Below, piece by piece: positions 19,180 to 28,537 of a stretch of 64,000 nucleotides of DNA (position 1 is its first letter; every line of letters begins with the position of its first letter). This DNA comes from an uncultured Bacteroides sp. GTDB taxonomy: Bacteria; Bacteroidota; Bacteroidia; Bacteroidales; Bacteroidaceae. Under the pieces are notes generated by a model, which searched no databases, was not told where the DNA came from, and saw nothing but the letters and a program-made list of their open reading frames with translations. Made by a program: the position numbers and the translations under genes. The stretch is taken from contig NZ_OY782186.1 in assembly GCF_963677685.1 (NCBI RefSeq), positions 2,232,001 through 2,296,000 on the forward strand. The letters are read 5' to 3'.

Positions 19180-19890
19180 ATGATACTTAAATATAGATAT
19201 ATTGTATTTCTCTTTCTCCATCTTTTTGCACTAAGTTTATTTGCTCAAAAAGCGGAAAGAGATTATATCCGCAAAGGTAACCGATCTTTTAATGATAGTG
19301 TATTTGTAGACGCAGAAGTTAATTACAGAAAGGCCTTGGATGCTAATCCCAACTCGGCTGTCGCAATGTATAATCTGGGCAATACGTTGTCTCAGGAAAA
19401 AAAAATAAAAGAGGCTGTTGAACAATACACAACCGCAGCCAAACTTGAAAAGGATAAAGGAAAACTCGCTAAGATTTATCATAATGCTGGTGTATTATTT
19501 CAAGCATCCAAAAATTATAAACAAGCTGTGGATGCTTATAAAATGTCATTGCGGAATAATCCAAAGGATAATGAAACTCGATATAATTTAGCTCTTGCTT
19601 TAAGTATGTTAAAAAAACAGCAACAGCAAAAAGATAAAAATAAAGATAATAAGCAAGATCAAAAAAAGAAAGATAAAAAGGATCAAAATAAAAAATCAAA
19701 AGATCAAAAGCAAAACCAAAAGGATAAGAATAAGCAGGAGAATTCTAAGCCTAAGAAACAAGACAATAAAATGTCTAAAGAAAATGCTCAACAACTACTC
19801 AATTCTGTGATGCAAGATGAAAAAAACATTCAGGATAAAGTAAAGAAACAGCAGGTAATGCAAGGTGGTCGTTTAGAAAAAGATTGGTAA
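19180..19890 (+). CDS. batC: Tetratricopeptide-repeat protein BatC
   Basis: A 236-residue exported protein: signal peptide (MILKYRYIVFLFLHLFALSL, then FAQ), two to three TPR units at about residues 25-140, and a very hydrophilic C-terminal tail of about 90 residues made mostly of Lys, Gln, Asp and Asn. It ends with a short ordered motif (QVMQGGRLEKDW). TPR proteins of the operon are thought to scaffold the Bat complex in the periplasm. batD follows after 31 bases. Confidence 0.9.
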   Translation: MILKYRYIVFLFLHLFALSLFAQKAERDYIRKGNRSFNDSVFVDAEVNYRKALDANPNSAVAMYNLGNTLSQEKKIKEAVEQYTTAAKLEKDKGKLAKIYHNAGVLFQASKNYKQAVDAYKMSLRNNPKDNETRYNLALALSMLKKQQQQKDKNKDNKQDQKKKDKKDQNKKSKDQKQNQKDKNKQENSKPKKQDNKMSKENAQQLLNSVMQDEKNIQDKVKKQQVMQGGRLEKDW

Positions 19891-19921
19891 ATAATATTTA
19901 TGACTAAATTTCAATAACAAG

Positions 19922-21760
19922 ATGAGAAGACTATTTTTCTTATTTATAGCATTCTTTACAATCAATTTGGTTTATGCTAATAGCAAAGTAACTTTTACGG
20001 CTTCTGCTCCTGATGCTGTTGCCGTAGGAGACCAATTTAGATTATCGTATACCATAACAACTCAAAGTATAAGAGACTTTCGGGCGCCTTCTATTAAAGG
20101 TTTTGAAGTATTAATGGGCCCAAGTAGATCGCAACAAAGTAGCACACAAATAATTAATGGAAATGTTTCTTCTTCTAGTAGCATAACATTTACTTATATT
20201 TTAATGGCTAATACGGAAGGAACTTTTTCTCTTCCAGGCGCTTCTATTGTGGCTAATGGCAATCAAATGGTATCTAACTCAGTGAAGATAAAAGTGCTGC
20301 CTGCTGACAAATCTGGGTCAACCGGAGGAGGTACTTCTTCATCATCTCAAGGACGTTCTTCTAGCACATCTTCTTTAGGAAATATATCAAGCAAAGATCT
20401 ATTTATTACTGCTACTGCAAGTAAAACTAACTTATATGAGCAAGAAGCCTTTTTACTCACATTTAAAATTTATACACTAGTTACCTTAAGAAACTTCTCC
20501 AATGTTAAGTTACCTGATTTTAAAGGATTTCATTCTCAAGAAGTAAAATTACCGAATAATCCTAAATGGGAGTTAGAGCATTATAACGGGAAGAATTATC
20601 ATACTACCGTATACCGCCAATTTGTTTTATTTCCACAACAAACAGGAAAGTTGGTGATAGAGTCGGCTCGTTTTGATGCTTCAATAGCAAAAGCAATACA
20701 ATCTGCTGACCCTTTTGATGCTTTCTTTAATGGAGGTAGCAATTATGTTGAAGTAAAAAAGAGCATTGTTACGCCTAAAATAGCGATTAATGTTAAATCT
20801 TTACCTTCTAGACCTGCCGATTTTTCAGGAGGAGTAGGTAATTTCAGCGTAACTTCTTCAATAAATAGCAAGGACGTAAAAACAAACGATGCTATTACAA
20901 TTAAATTAGTTATCTCCGGAACGGGTAATTTGCAGCTTATAAACACTCCTAATGTTAAGTTCCCTGAGAACTTTGATGTCTATGATCCTAAAATAGATAA
21001 TAGTAAGTTAAGACTGACCAAAGAGGGGCTTTCTGGAAACAAAGTTATTGAATATTTAGCTATACCTAGAGATCCTGGAACCTTTACTATTCCAGCTACT
21101 ACATTCAGCTTCTTTGACCCCAAAACAAAGGCTTATAAAACTTTGAAAACTAAAGACTATGAAATAAAAGTAGCCAAAGGGGCAGGTAATGCTTCGCAAG
21201 TTATCGCGGATTTTACTAAAAAAGAAGATATCAAAGTTTTAGGTGAAGATATCAGATATATAAAATTAGGAAATGATAAATTAGTTCCTAAAGGTAGTTA
21301 CATGTTTTCTACTTTTAACTATTGGCTATTCTATATTATTCCTATAATCTTGTTTATTATATTATTTGTTTTGGGACGTAAACAAATAAAGGAAAATGCT
21401 AACGTGGCCAAAATGCGAATAAGAAAAGCTAATAAAGTTGCAACCAAGCGCATGAAACGAGCTGAAAAACTTCTAACAGAAAATAAGAAAGAAGTTTTTT
21501 ATGATGAAGTATTAAAAGCGTTATGGGGCTATATCAGCGATAAATTAAGTATTCCTGTGTCTCTTCTTTCTCGAGATAATGTTGAGGATGCTTTGAATAA
21601 TTATGGAGTTGATGAAATTTTGATAAAAGAATTATTAAAAGCTATTGATGAGTGTGAGTTTGCTCGTTACGCACCTAGTAATGAGAGTCAAACTATGGAT
21701 AAAGTATATTCCAATATTATAAATGTTATTAGTAGACTTGAAGGTTCAATAAAACATTAA
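19922..21760 (+). CDS. batD: BatD, periplasmic/membrane aerotolerance protein
   Basis: A 612-residue protein with a signal peptide (MRRLFFLFIAFFTINLVYAN), a large all-beta periplasmic region in BatD-type modules (for example VAVGDQFRLSYTITTQS), a Ser/Gly-rich linker near residues 135-155, and a transmembrane helix near 465-482 (WLFYIIPIILFIILFVLG). A cytoplasmic helical tail follows. It matches the BatD family (oxygen tolerance) in length and plan. Confidence 0.93.
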   Translation: MRRLFFLFIAFFTINLVYANSKVTFTASAPDAVAVGDQFRLSYTITTQSIRDFRAPSIKGFEVLMGPSRSQQSSTQIINGNVSSSSSITFTYILMANTEGTFSLPGASIVANGNQMVSNSVKIKVLPADKSGSTGGGTSSSSQGRSSSTSSLGNISSKDLFITATASKTNLYEQEAFLLTFKIYTLVTLRNFSNVKLPDFKGFHSQEVKLPNNPKWELEHYNGKNYHTTVYRQFVLFPQQTGKLVIESARFDASIAKAIQSADPFDAFFNGGSNYVEVKKSIVTPKIAINVKSLPSRPADFSGGVGNFSVTSSINSKDVKTNDAITIKLVISGTGNLQLINTPNVKFPENFDVYDPKIDNSKLRLTKEGLSGNKVIEYLAIPRDPGTFTIPATTFSFFDPKTKAYKTLKTKDYEIKVAKGAGNASQVIADFTKKEDIKVLGEDIRYIKLGNDKLVPKGSYMFSTFNYWLFYIIPIILFIILFVLGRKQIKENANVAKMRIRKANKVATKRMKRAEKLLTENKKEVFYDEVLKALWGYISDKLSIPVSLLSRDNVEDALNNYGVDEILIKELLKAIDECEFARYAPSNESQTMDKVYSNIINVISRLEGSIKH

Positions 21761-21779
21761 TAAGAAAAAGAAATTTGTT

Positions 21780-22613
21780 ATGAAAAAAATAATATTTTTT
21801 GTTGTTTGTCTTTTAATATCTGCTTCTGTTTTTTCTCAGGATTCATTAGATCATTCAATTTCTCAAAATGACTCCATTATTGCTTCTAAGAATGCAAAAC
21901 TTGGAGAAAGGAGCATAGGGAAAACAATGACAAAAACAAATGGAGACAGCGCATATATTAAAAATGATTATGCTACAGCCATTCAAATTTACGAAAGTTT
22001 ACTAAAAAAAGGAGAGTCTGCTAATATTTATTACAACTTAGGAAATAGTTATTACAAATCGGGAGAAATAGCAAAAGCTATTCTTAATTATGAACGTGCT
22101 CTGTTACTTCAACCTGGCAATAATGATATTCGCTCAAATTTAGATATTGCTCGAAGTAAAACGATTGATAAAGTAGAACCTATACCAGAGCTATTTTTTA
22201 TTACTTGGATTAAGGCTATAATCAATATCATGAACATTGACGCATGGGCTGTTTGCGGAATTGTGTCATTTATATTTTTTGTGATTGCAATTTATTTCTT
22301 CTTTTTTTCTTCCAGGATTTCTTATAAAAAGATATGTTTTATATCAGGTATACTCTTTTTCATAATTTCTGTCTTATCTAACGTGTTTGCTTTCTATCAG
22401 AAAAGTATATTAGAAAACAGGAACTCTGCTATAGTTATGCTTCCTAGCGTAACTATAAGAAGTACCCCAAGTGAGAATGGGACTAGCTTATTTATTCTCC
22501 ACGAGGGCAGAAAAGTCATAATAAAAGATGCCACAATGAAAGAGTGGAAAGAAATTCAATTAGAAGATGGTAAAGTTGGTTGGATTAAAACTGATGAAAT
22601 AGAAATCATATAG
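21780..22613 (+). CDS. batE: BatE, TPR and SH3 protein
   Basis: A 277-residue last gene of the Bat operon. It has a signal peptide (ending VFSQ), TPR units at about residues 55-125 (YYNLGNSYYKSGEIAKAILN), two membrane helices at about 155-180 and 185-205, and a C-terminal SH3b domain at about 218-277 (VTIRSTPSENGTSLFILHEG). The domain order fits BatE. Confidence 0.92.
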   Translation: MKKIIFFVVCLLISASVFSQDSLDHSISQNDSIIASKNAKLGERSIGKTMTKTNGDSAYIKNDYATAIQIYESLLKKGESANIYYNLGNSYYKSGEIAKAILNYERALLLQPGNNDIRSNLDIARSKTIDKVEPIPELFFITWIKAIINIMNIDAWAVCGIVSFIFFVIAIYFFFFSSRISYKKICFISGILFFIISVLSNVFAFYQKSILENRNSAIVMLPSVTIRSTPSENGTSLFILHEGRKVIIKDATMKEWKEIQLEDGKVGWIKTDEIEII

Positions 22614-22813
22614 TTTATGCACATACTTATGTATGTTTAATGCTGCGTATAATTTCACTGTAAAAAATCAATTAATCATTCATTTATAAATAAACTATAA
22701 ACATGTTTTTTTGATTAAAAAATATTGAAAATATTTTGTTTTATAAGTTATTATAATTAAGTTTAGAGCGTTATACAATAAGAGCTTAGTATTAACCCGT
22801 AAATTTAATAGCC

Positions 22814-23098
22814 ATGAGAACAATAACATTCAATGAGCTCCGCAAAATAAAGGATTCATTGCCATCTGGTAGCATGCATAGAATTGCTGATGAATTAGGT
22901 TTAAATGTAGATACTGTGCGTAATTTTTTTGGCGGACATAATTTCAAAGAAGGTAAAAGTGTTGGTATTCATTTGGAACCAGGACCAGATGGTGGGTTAG
23001 TGATGATTGATGATACTACTGTATTGGATAAAGCTTTAAATATTTTAAATGAATTGGAATATCATCTTGCTAGTGAAGATTCATTTAAGTATAGCTGA
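22814..23098 (+). CDS. Small conserved protein with helix-turn-helix-like segment
   Basis: A 94-residue protein. Residues 20-40 (MHRIADELGLNVDTVRNFFG) read as a helix-turn-helix, so DNA binding is likely. The second half (GIHLEPGPDGGLVMIDDTTV) is of unknown type and the C-terminus is acidic. It stands alone, with 200 bases before it and a terminator behind it. I recognise the protein type from Bacteroidales genomes but know of no function. Confidence 0.75.
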   Translation: MRTITFNELRKIKDSLPSGSMHRIADELGLNVDTVRNFFGGHNFKEGKSVGIHLEPGPDGGLVMIDDTTVLDKALNILNELEYHLASEDSFKYS

Positions 23099-23124
23099 GA
23101 TGTTTATGATATAATTTATCGCTT

Positions 23125-23160
23125 AAATCCTAATTAGTATAGCATAATTAGGATTTATTT
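23125..23160 (+). terminator. Terminator after the small HTH-like gene
   Basis: AAATCCTAATTA and TAATTAGGATTT form a perfect 12-bp stem with an 8-base loop. It lacks GC pairs, so termination strength is uncertain. Confidence 0.55.
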
Positions 23161-23185
23161 GTTTACTCTATAAACTATTACAATT

Positions 23186-24334
23186 ATGGAAACAGATAAA
23201 TTAGTGACTTTAGCTATTCTAACTTATGCTAAAGCTCAAATATTAAAAAATGTACTTGAAAACGAAGGTATAGAGACCTATATTCACAATGTAAATCAAA
23301 TACAACCAATAATCTCTTCTGGAGTGCGTTTGCGTATAAAAGAAAGTGATTTGCCCCGAGCCTTAAAAATTACAGAAAGCTCAGTATGGTTAGCTGAAGA
23401 TGTAGTAGGGGACAAGGTTCCTTCTATCGAGCAAGAAAAGCAAAATAAAGTTTTAATACCTGTAGATTTTTCTACCTATTCAATTAAAGCCTGCGAGTTT
23501 GGTTTTAATTTTGCTAGCCACTTTAATTCTGAAGTTGTTTTATTGCATGTATACTTCAGTCCCATTTATGCATCTTCCTTGCCTTATGGTGATGTTTTTA
23601 GCTATTCAGTTACCGACGAGGAAAATCTGAAAAGTGTACTCCAAAAAGTACATACTGATTTAAACTCATTGTCTGACAGAATTCAAAAAAAAATAGATTC
23701 AAATGAACTGCCTGCTGTAAAATTCTCATGTATTTTACGAGAAGGTATTCCTGAAGAAGAAATTTTGCGTTATACGAAAGAACAGAAGCCTAAAATTATA
23801 ATAATGGGTACCAGAGGAAAAAATCAAAAAGATTTAGACCTTATTGGTAGCGTTACTGCTGAAGTTATAGAACGTAGTAAAACCAACGTTTTAGCTATTC
23901 CTGAAAATACACTCTTAAAAAATTTTAGTCAAGCTAAAAAAGTTGCTTTCTTAACTAATTTTGATCAAAGAGATCTGCTTGCTTTCGACTCATTTATTAA
24001 GGATTTGGACTCTTTCAAATTCTCAATAGACCTCATTCATTTATCTGACTCAAAAGACACATGGAATGAAATTAAACTAGCTGGCATACAAGAATATTTT
24101 CATAAACAGTATCCGCATATTGATATTCAATATAATATTGTTCTGATTAGCGACTTTCTTTCTAGTTTAGATCATTACATTAATGAAAATCATATTGATA
24201 TATTAACGTTGACAACATACAAAAGAAATTTATTTTTCCGCATGTTTAATCCTAGTATTGCGAGGAAAATGATTTTTCATTCAGATACACCTTTATTTGT
24301 AATTAATATAAATCGTACCTTCGCTAAGAAATAA
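23186..24334 (+). CDS. Universal stress protein with N-terminal DUF2007 domain
   Basis: A 382-residue cytoplasmic protein. Residues 1-70 match the DUF2007 putative signal-transducing domain (LTYAKAQILKNVLENEGIET). Residues 90-240 form a UspA domain with the nucleotide loop MGTRGKNQKDLDLIGS and the closing NVLAIPE. Residues 245-380 are a second, degenerate Usp domain without the G-x2-G-x9-GS loop. Tandem Usp proteins bind ATP or other nucleotides and respond to stress; the partner here is unknown. Confidence 0.88.
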   Translation: METDKLVTLAILTYAKAQILKNVLENEGIETYIHNVNQIQPIISSGVRLRIKESDLPRALKITESSVWLAEDVVGDKVPSIEQEKQNKVLIPVDFSTYSIKACEFGFNFASHFNSEVVLLHVYFSPIYASSLPYGDVFSYSVTDEENLKSVLQKVHTDLNSLSDRIQKKIDSNELPAVKFSCILREGIPEEEILRYTKEQKPKIIIMGTRGKNQKDLDLIGSVTAEVIERSKTNVLAIPENTLLKNFSQAKKVAFLTNFDQRDLLAFDSFIKDLDSFKFSIDLIHLSDSKDTWNEIKLAGIQEYFHKQYPHIDIQYNIVLISDFLSSLDHYINENHIDILTLTTYKRNLFFRMFNPSIARKMIFHSDTPLFVININRTFAKK

Positions 24335-24428
24335 AGTTTTGAGCTTTCTATATTGAGGATATAATTCATATTATGTTTAATAGAAAATACGGTTAATATT
24401 TACTCCTTCCATTTAATTAAAAATGAAA

Positions 24429-24467
24429 CAAAAAAAGCCGATTAAATATAATCGGCTTTTTTTGTTA
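24429..24467. terminator. Bidirectional terminator between usp and the TPR gene
   Basis: AAAAAAAGCCGATTA pairs with TAATCGGCTTTTTTT around a small loop. Both strands have T runs, as needed to end two converging transcripts. Confidence 0.85.
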
Positions 24468-24477
24468 TTAATAAATT

Positions 24478-25692
24478 CTATTTCATCAATTTATCAATTT
24501 CCTCAAATTGAGGTCCAAGATTCAAATTATAATAAATTCTATATAATCCTTGTATCCACAAATCTTTTTGATCAGGTTTCAATTCTCTAGCTTTCTCATA
24601 ATATGGTCTAGCTTCTTCATAGAATTTTTTGATAGCCGCTTGCTCCTTTTTATATTTAGGATCATTTATATCAGCTGTTGTTTTATTAGCATAATCCTGA
24701 GCCTGCAAACAATAAATTAATCCTAAATTAGAATATGCTTCAGCATATTCAGGATCTATAGCAATAGTCTTTTTATAATATTCTATTGCTTTATCATAAT
24801 CTTTCATATTATGATACAAATAACCTTTCACGTACAAATAAAAAGTATTATTTGGATTTTTTGTCAACATATCATCTGCAAACTGCATTGCTTCATCATA
24901 TTTATTATTATTGCTATAATAATCAATAAGATGTCCAAAAAAGAATGAGTGATCTGGGTACTTCTGAATACCTTCTTTTAGAGCTGTAACCCAATCAGCT
25001 GTATCTTTTTGAGCTTTGTAAGCCGTAGCAATAAATTCCATAGCATACTTACCTACTTCTTTGTCATTTTTTGCATAAGGAGCATATTTTAATACAGCTG
25101 GATAATTTTTTAACTTAATAGCAGCTAATGCAGCATAATAAGCAACCTGAGGTAAAATAGTATCCTTTTCCAAGAAATTTTCTTTCTTAAACATTGGATT
25201 AGAAGAAGCATCCACATAGGTAGAGAAAAACTCAAAAGCTTTCTTATTCTTGTTTAAATTGAAATATTGAATACCACCATTTATTAAGTTCGGACGCTCC
25301 GATATCATTATAGCTGTATTATTCTTTCTATATTTATTTTTTATTTTACCTTTTGCATTTGGAATTTGAGCAAGCTCGTCACATTTCAAGAAATAGTTAT
25401 ACATCTGCAAAGCACTATTATATACTTTAAGAGTATCGTATGGCTTTCTCAAATATGCCTTTTCCATTTGCTTTTCGCTTATCCGTCTCTGAATAAATCC
25501 AGCCACATTCCATGTTTCAGGGTCATTTTTGGTCTCAGGGTTAACTAAAGCTTCTTTAATAAGCTGCTCAGCTTTTGTAAAATCAGGAGTTACCTCATTT
25601 GCTATCTTTTTTGCTACTTTCACATTCTTTTCTTGCGCAAAAGATATGCTAGTAATGAGTAGTAAAACCATTGAAAATAGTACTCTCTTCAT
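24478..25692 (-). CDS. Exported tetratricopeptide-repeat protein
   Basis: A 404-residue protein with a signal peptide (MKRVLFSMVLLLITSISFAQ) and TPR units along its length; the clearest are at about residues 255-325 (YHNMKDYDKAIEYYKKTIAI). It is probably periplasmic or outer-membrane associated. It lies 35 bases after gyrA on the same strand and probably shares its transcript. The specific role is unknown. Confidence 0.88.
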   Translation of the reverse strand: MKRVLFSMVLLLITSISFAQEKNVKVAKKIANEVTPDFTKAEQLIKEALVNPETKNDPETWNVAGFIQRRISEKQMEKAYLRKPYDTLKVYNSALQMYNYFLKCDELAQIPNAKGKIKNKYRKNNTAIMISERPNLINGGIQYFNLNKNKKAFEFFSTYVDASSNPMFKKENFLEKDTILPQVAYYAALAAIKLKNYPAVLKYAPYAKNDKEVGKYAMEFIATAYKAQKDTADWVTALKEGIQKYPDHSFFFGHLIDYYSNNNKYDEAMQFADDMLTKNPNNTFYLYVKGYLYHNMKDYDKAIEYYKKTIAIDPEYAEAYSNLGLIYCLQAQDYANKTTADINDPKYKKEQAAIKKFYEEARPYYEKARELKPDQKDLWIQGLYRIYYNLNLGPQFEEIDKLMK

Positions 25693-25727
25693 GATTGTTG
25701 TTGATTAATTAATAATATTTATGTTTA

Positions 25728-28214
25728 CTATTCTACTTCATTGCTCTCAATTGCTGCCAAATCTTCATTTTCGGAAGTGACTTTACATACAGAGCCTATA
25801 TGATCGTTACGTTTTTCTAAATTTATCAGTCTTACGCCTTGAGTTGCACGTCCCATGATACGCACATCAGCTACTTTTAGACGAATAGTAATGCCTGATT
25901 TATTGATAATCATCAAATCATTTTCATCCGTTACAGACTTAATAGTTACCAATTTTCCAGTTTTATCAGTTATGTTCATCGTTTTAACGCCTTTACCGCC
26001 ACGATTTGTTTTTCGATAATCTTCAATTTCAGATCGCTTTCCGTAGCCTTGTTCAGAAACAACCATAATAGAATCTGCTTCAATATCTTTAATACATATC
26101 ATTCCAATCACTTCATCTTCTGCATTTTCATCAAGAGTCATTCCACGAACTCCTGTAGCAGTACGTCCCATAACACGAACAGCATTTTCATTAAAACGAA
26201 TAGCACGCCCATTTCTATTGGCTATAATAATTTCATTTTCGCCATTAGTCATACGTACTTCTATAACTCTGTCATCTTCACGAATAGTTATTGCATTGAC
26301 TCCATTTTGTCGAGGTCTTGAATATTGCTCTAAAAGAGTTTTCTTAATTATGCCATTTTTAGTACAGAATAAGACATAATGACTGTTGATATATTCCTGA
26401 TCTGATAAGTTTTTAACACGAAGATAAGCATTAACGGCATCATTAGAATCTATGTTGAGAAGATTTTGGATAGCTCTACCTTTTGAGTTTTTAGATCCTT
26501 CAGGAATTTCATATACTTTAAGCCAATAACATTTCCCTTTCTGAGTAAAGAACATCATGGTATTATGCATTGTAGCAGGATATATGTGCTCTACAAAATC
26601 CTCATCTCTAGTTTCGCTACCTTTAGAACCTACCCCACCTCTATTTTGTGAACGGAATTCTGTCAAAGGAGTGCGTTTAATGTAGCCCATATGAGAAATG
26701 GTAATAATCATTTCATCATCGGCATAAAAATCTTCAGGATTAAATTCCTCAGAAGAGTAAACTATTTCAGATCGACGAGTATCTCCATATTTACTTCTAA
26801 CCTCTAACAACTCATCTTTGATTACTTTTCGACATAATTCATCGTTAGACAATATTTCTTCAAGATAAGCTATTTGCTTCATTATCTCCTCATATTCAGC
26901 ATGCAATTGATCTTGCATCAAGCCAGTTAGTTGGCGTAAACGCATTTCAACAATAGCACGTGCCTGAATTTCGCTTAATTTAAAACGAGCAATAAGACCT
27001 GCAATAGCATCGTTCGGAGTTTTAGCTGCACGAATAATTTGAATAACTTCATCTATATTATCAGAGGCAATAATTAAGCCTTCAAGAATATGAGCTCTTT
27101 CTTTTGCTTTCCTCAAATCAAATTGAGTACGTCTGATGACAACGTCATGCCTGTGTTCTACAAAATTAAGAATAAGATCTCGTAAATTCAGTGTTTTAGG
27201 GCGTCCATGAACCAATGCAACATTATTAACACCAAAAGAGGTTTGCAATGCAGTCATTTTATAGAGCTTATTAAGCACTACACTCGCATTTGCATCTCGT
27301 TTAATATCAATAACAATACGCATACCATCACGGTCAGATTCATCATTTGCATTCGAAATACCTTCGATTTTCTTTTCATTAACAAGATCAGCAATTGCTT
27401 TAATCAATTCAGCCTTATTAACATTATACGGTATTTCAGTTACAACTATTTTATCATGAGTTTGTCCAGATTCTATTTCTGCTTTAGCACGCATTACAAC
27501 ACGTCCTCTTCCTGTTAAATAGGCTTCCTTTACTCCAGTGATACCATATATGTATCCTCCAGTAGGGAAATCCGGTGCTTTAACATAAAGCATAAGTTCC
27601 TCTATGGTAATATCTTTATTTTCTAGATATGCAACACATGCATCAATTGTTTCAGAAAGATTATGGGGAGGCATATTAGTAGCCATACCTACAGCAATTC
27701 CGGAAGCTCCATTTACTAGCAGATTAGGTATCCGAGTGGGCATTACTTTGGGCTCAGCCAAAGTATTATCAAAGTTTGGATCAAAATCAACAGTTTCCTT
27801 ATAAAGATCCTGCATCATTTCTTCACCTAATTTATTTAATCTAGCCTCCGTATAACGCATAGCGGCAGGACTATCACCATCAACAGAACCAAAGTTACCT
27901 TGTCCATCTACTAAAGGATATCGCATAGCCCATTCTTGAGCCATTCTAACCATGGCTAGGTAAACAGAAGAGTCACCATGAGGATGATATTTACCTAGTA
28001 CTTCACCAACTATTCTAGCGGATTTTTTATAAGGTTTATCAGACGTATTTCCTAGTTCCATCATTCCATAAAGGATTCTACGATGAACTGGCTTAAATCC
28101 ATCTCTAACATCAGGAAGCGCACGCGAAACAATCACCGACATAGAATAATCTATATAAGATGATTTCATTTCTTCCTCAATGTTAATCTTTATAATTCTG
28201 TCTTGTTCAAGCAT
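25728..28214 (-). CDS. gyrA: DNA gyrase subunit A
   Basis: An 828-residue GyrA that breaks and rejoins DNA with GyrB. The catalytic tyrosine lies in [10 protein letters not shown] near residue 121. The quinolone-determining region reads [17 protein letters not shown], with Ser82 at the position of E. coli Ser83 and Leu86 at that of Asp87. The C-terminal pinwheel has repeated blades and the GyrA-box-like segment near [11 protein letters not shown], which separates gyrase from topoisomerase IV. The C-terminal tail is short and acidic. Confidence 0.96.
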   Translation of the reverse strand: MLEQDRIIKINIEEEMKSSYIDYSMSVIVSRALPDVRDGFKPVHRRILYGMMELGNTSDKPYKKSARIVGEVLGKYHPHGDSSVYLAMVRMAQEWAMRYPLVDGQGNFGSVDGDSPAAMRYTEARLNKLGEEMMQDLYKETVDFDPNFDNTLAEPKVMPTRIPNLLVNGASGIAVGMATNMPPHNLSETIDACVAYLENKDITIEELMLYVKAPDFPTGGYIYGITGVKEAYLTGRGRVVMRAKAEIESGQTHDKIVVTEIPYNVNKAELIKAIADLVNEKKIEGISNANDESDRDGMRIVIDIKRDANASVVLNKLYKMTALQTSFGVNNVALVHGRPKTLNLRDLILNFVEHRHDVVIRRTQFDLRKAKERAHILEGLIIASDNIDEVIQIIRAAKTPNDAIAGLIARFKLSEIQARAIVEMRLRQLTGLMQDQLHAEYEEIMKQIAYLEEILSNDELCRKVIKDELLEVRSKYGDTRRSEIVYSSEEFNPEDFYADDEMIITISHMGYIKRTPLTEFRSQNRGGVGSKGSETRDEDFVEHIYPATMHNTMMFFTQKGKCYWLKVYEIPEGSKNSKGRAIQNLLNIDSNDAVNAYLRVKNLSDQEYINSHYVLFCTKNGIIKKTLLEQYSRPRQNGVNAITIREDDRVIEVRMTNGENEIIIANRNGRAIRFNENAVRVMGRTATGVRGMTLDENAEDEVIGMICIKDIEADSIMVVSEQGYGKRSEIEDYRKTNRGGKGVKTMNITDKTGKLVTIKSVTDENDLMIINKSGITIRLKVADVRIMGRATQGVRLINLEKRNDHIGSVCKVTSENEDLAAIESNEVE

Positions 28215-28537
28215 TTAAAAAGATTATTAATTATACATTACATGGTTTATGAAAAACCATGCTAAAGTACTACATTTTCACGAGATACAAAAGTCTTTCT
28301 GCAAAAATATCTCCTACTTTGCTTTCTCTAGTTACGAAGAACGTTTTTTTTAAAAAAACAATAAATGTGGCTATTTAAATCAATGCAATATTTATTTTAT
28401 ACTGCTGCAAGTAATCAAAAATGGCATAAGATTTGTTGATACTTTAAAGAAAGGCAAATTTGATGCTTAGATGCAATTTATACTTATATTTGCCATATAC
28501 ATTAATATATAACCCTTATTTAGAAAGGAAGTACAAT
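28215..28537. other. Divergent intergenic region gyrA/clpC
   Basis: This 323-base spacer holds the divergent control regions. I see a small palindrome at 28241-28261 (CATGGTTT and AAACCATG arms) just before gyrA, which could lie in its leader or be an operator, and the clpC promoter near 28459-28492. I see no gene in it; an in-frame extension of clpC back to 28460 lacks family similarity. Confidence 0.5.
28459..28492 (+). promoter_or_regulatory. Promoter for clpC
   Basis: TTTG at 28459-28462 and TATATTTG at 28485-28492 fit the -33 and -7 elements with a 22-base spacer. Transcription from here starts downstream of the earlier in-frame start, which supports the start at 28538. Confidence 0.6.

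Noticed and set aside
26049..27804. Several plus-strand frames opposite gyrA
   Set aside because: Shadows of the gyrA reading frame with repetitive Asn, Ser and His composition and no start signals.
28460..28537. 26-residue N-terminal extension of ClpC
   Set aside because: The promoter element at 28485-28492 lies inside it and the ATG at 28538 has a good ribosome site and begins the family N-domain.
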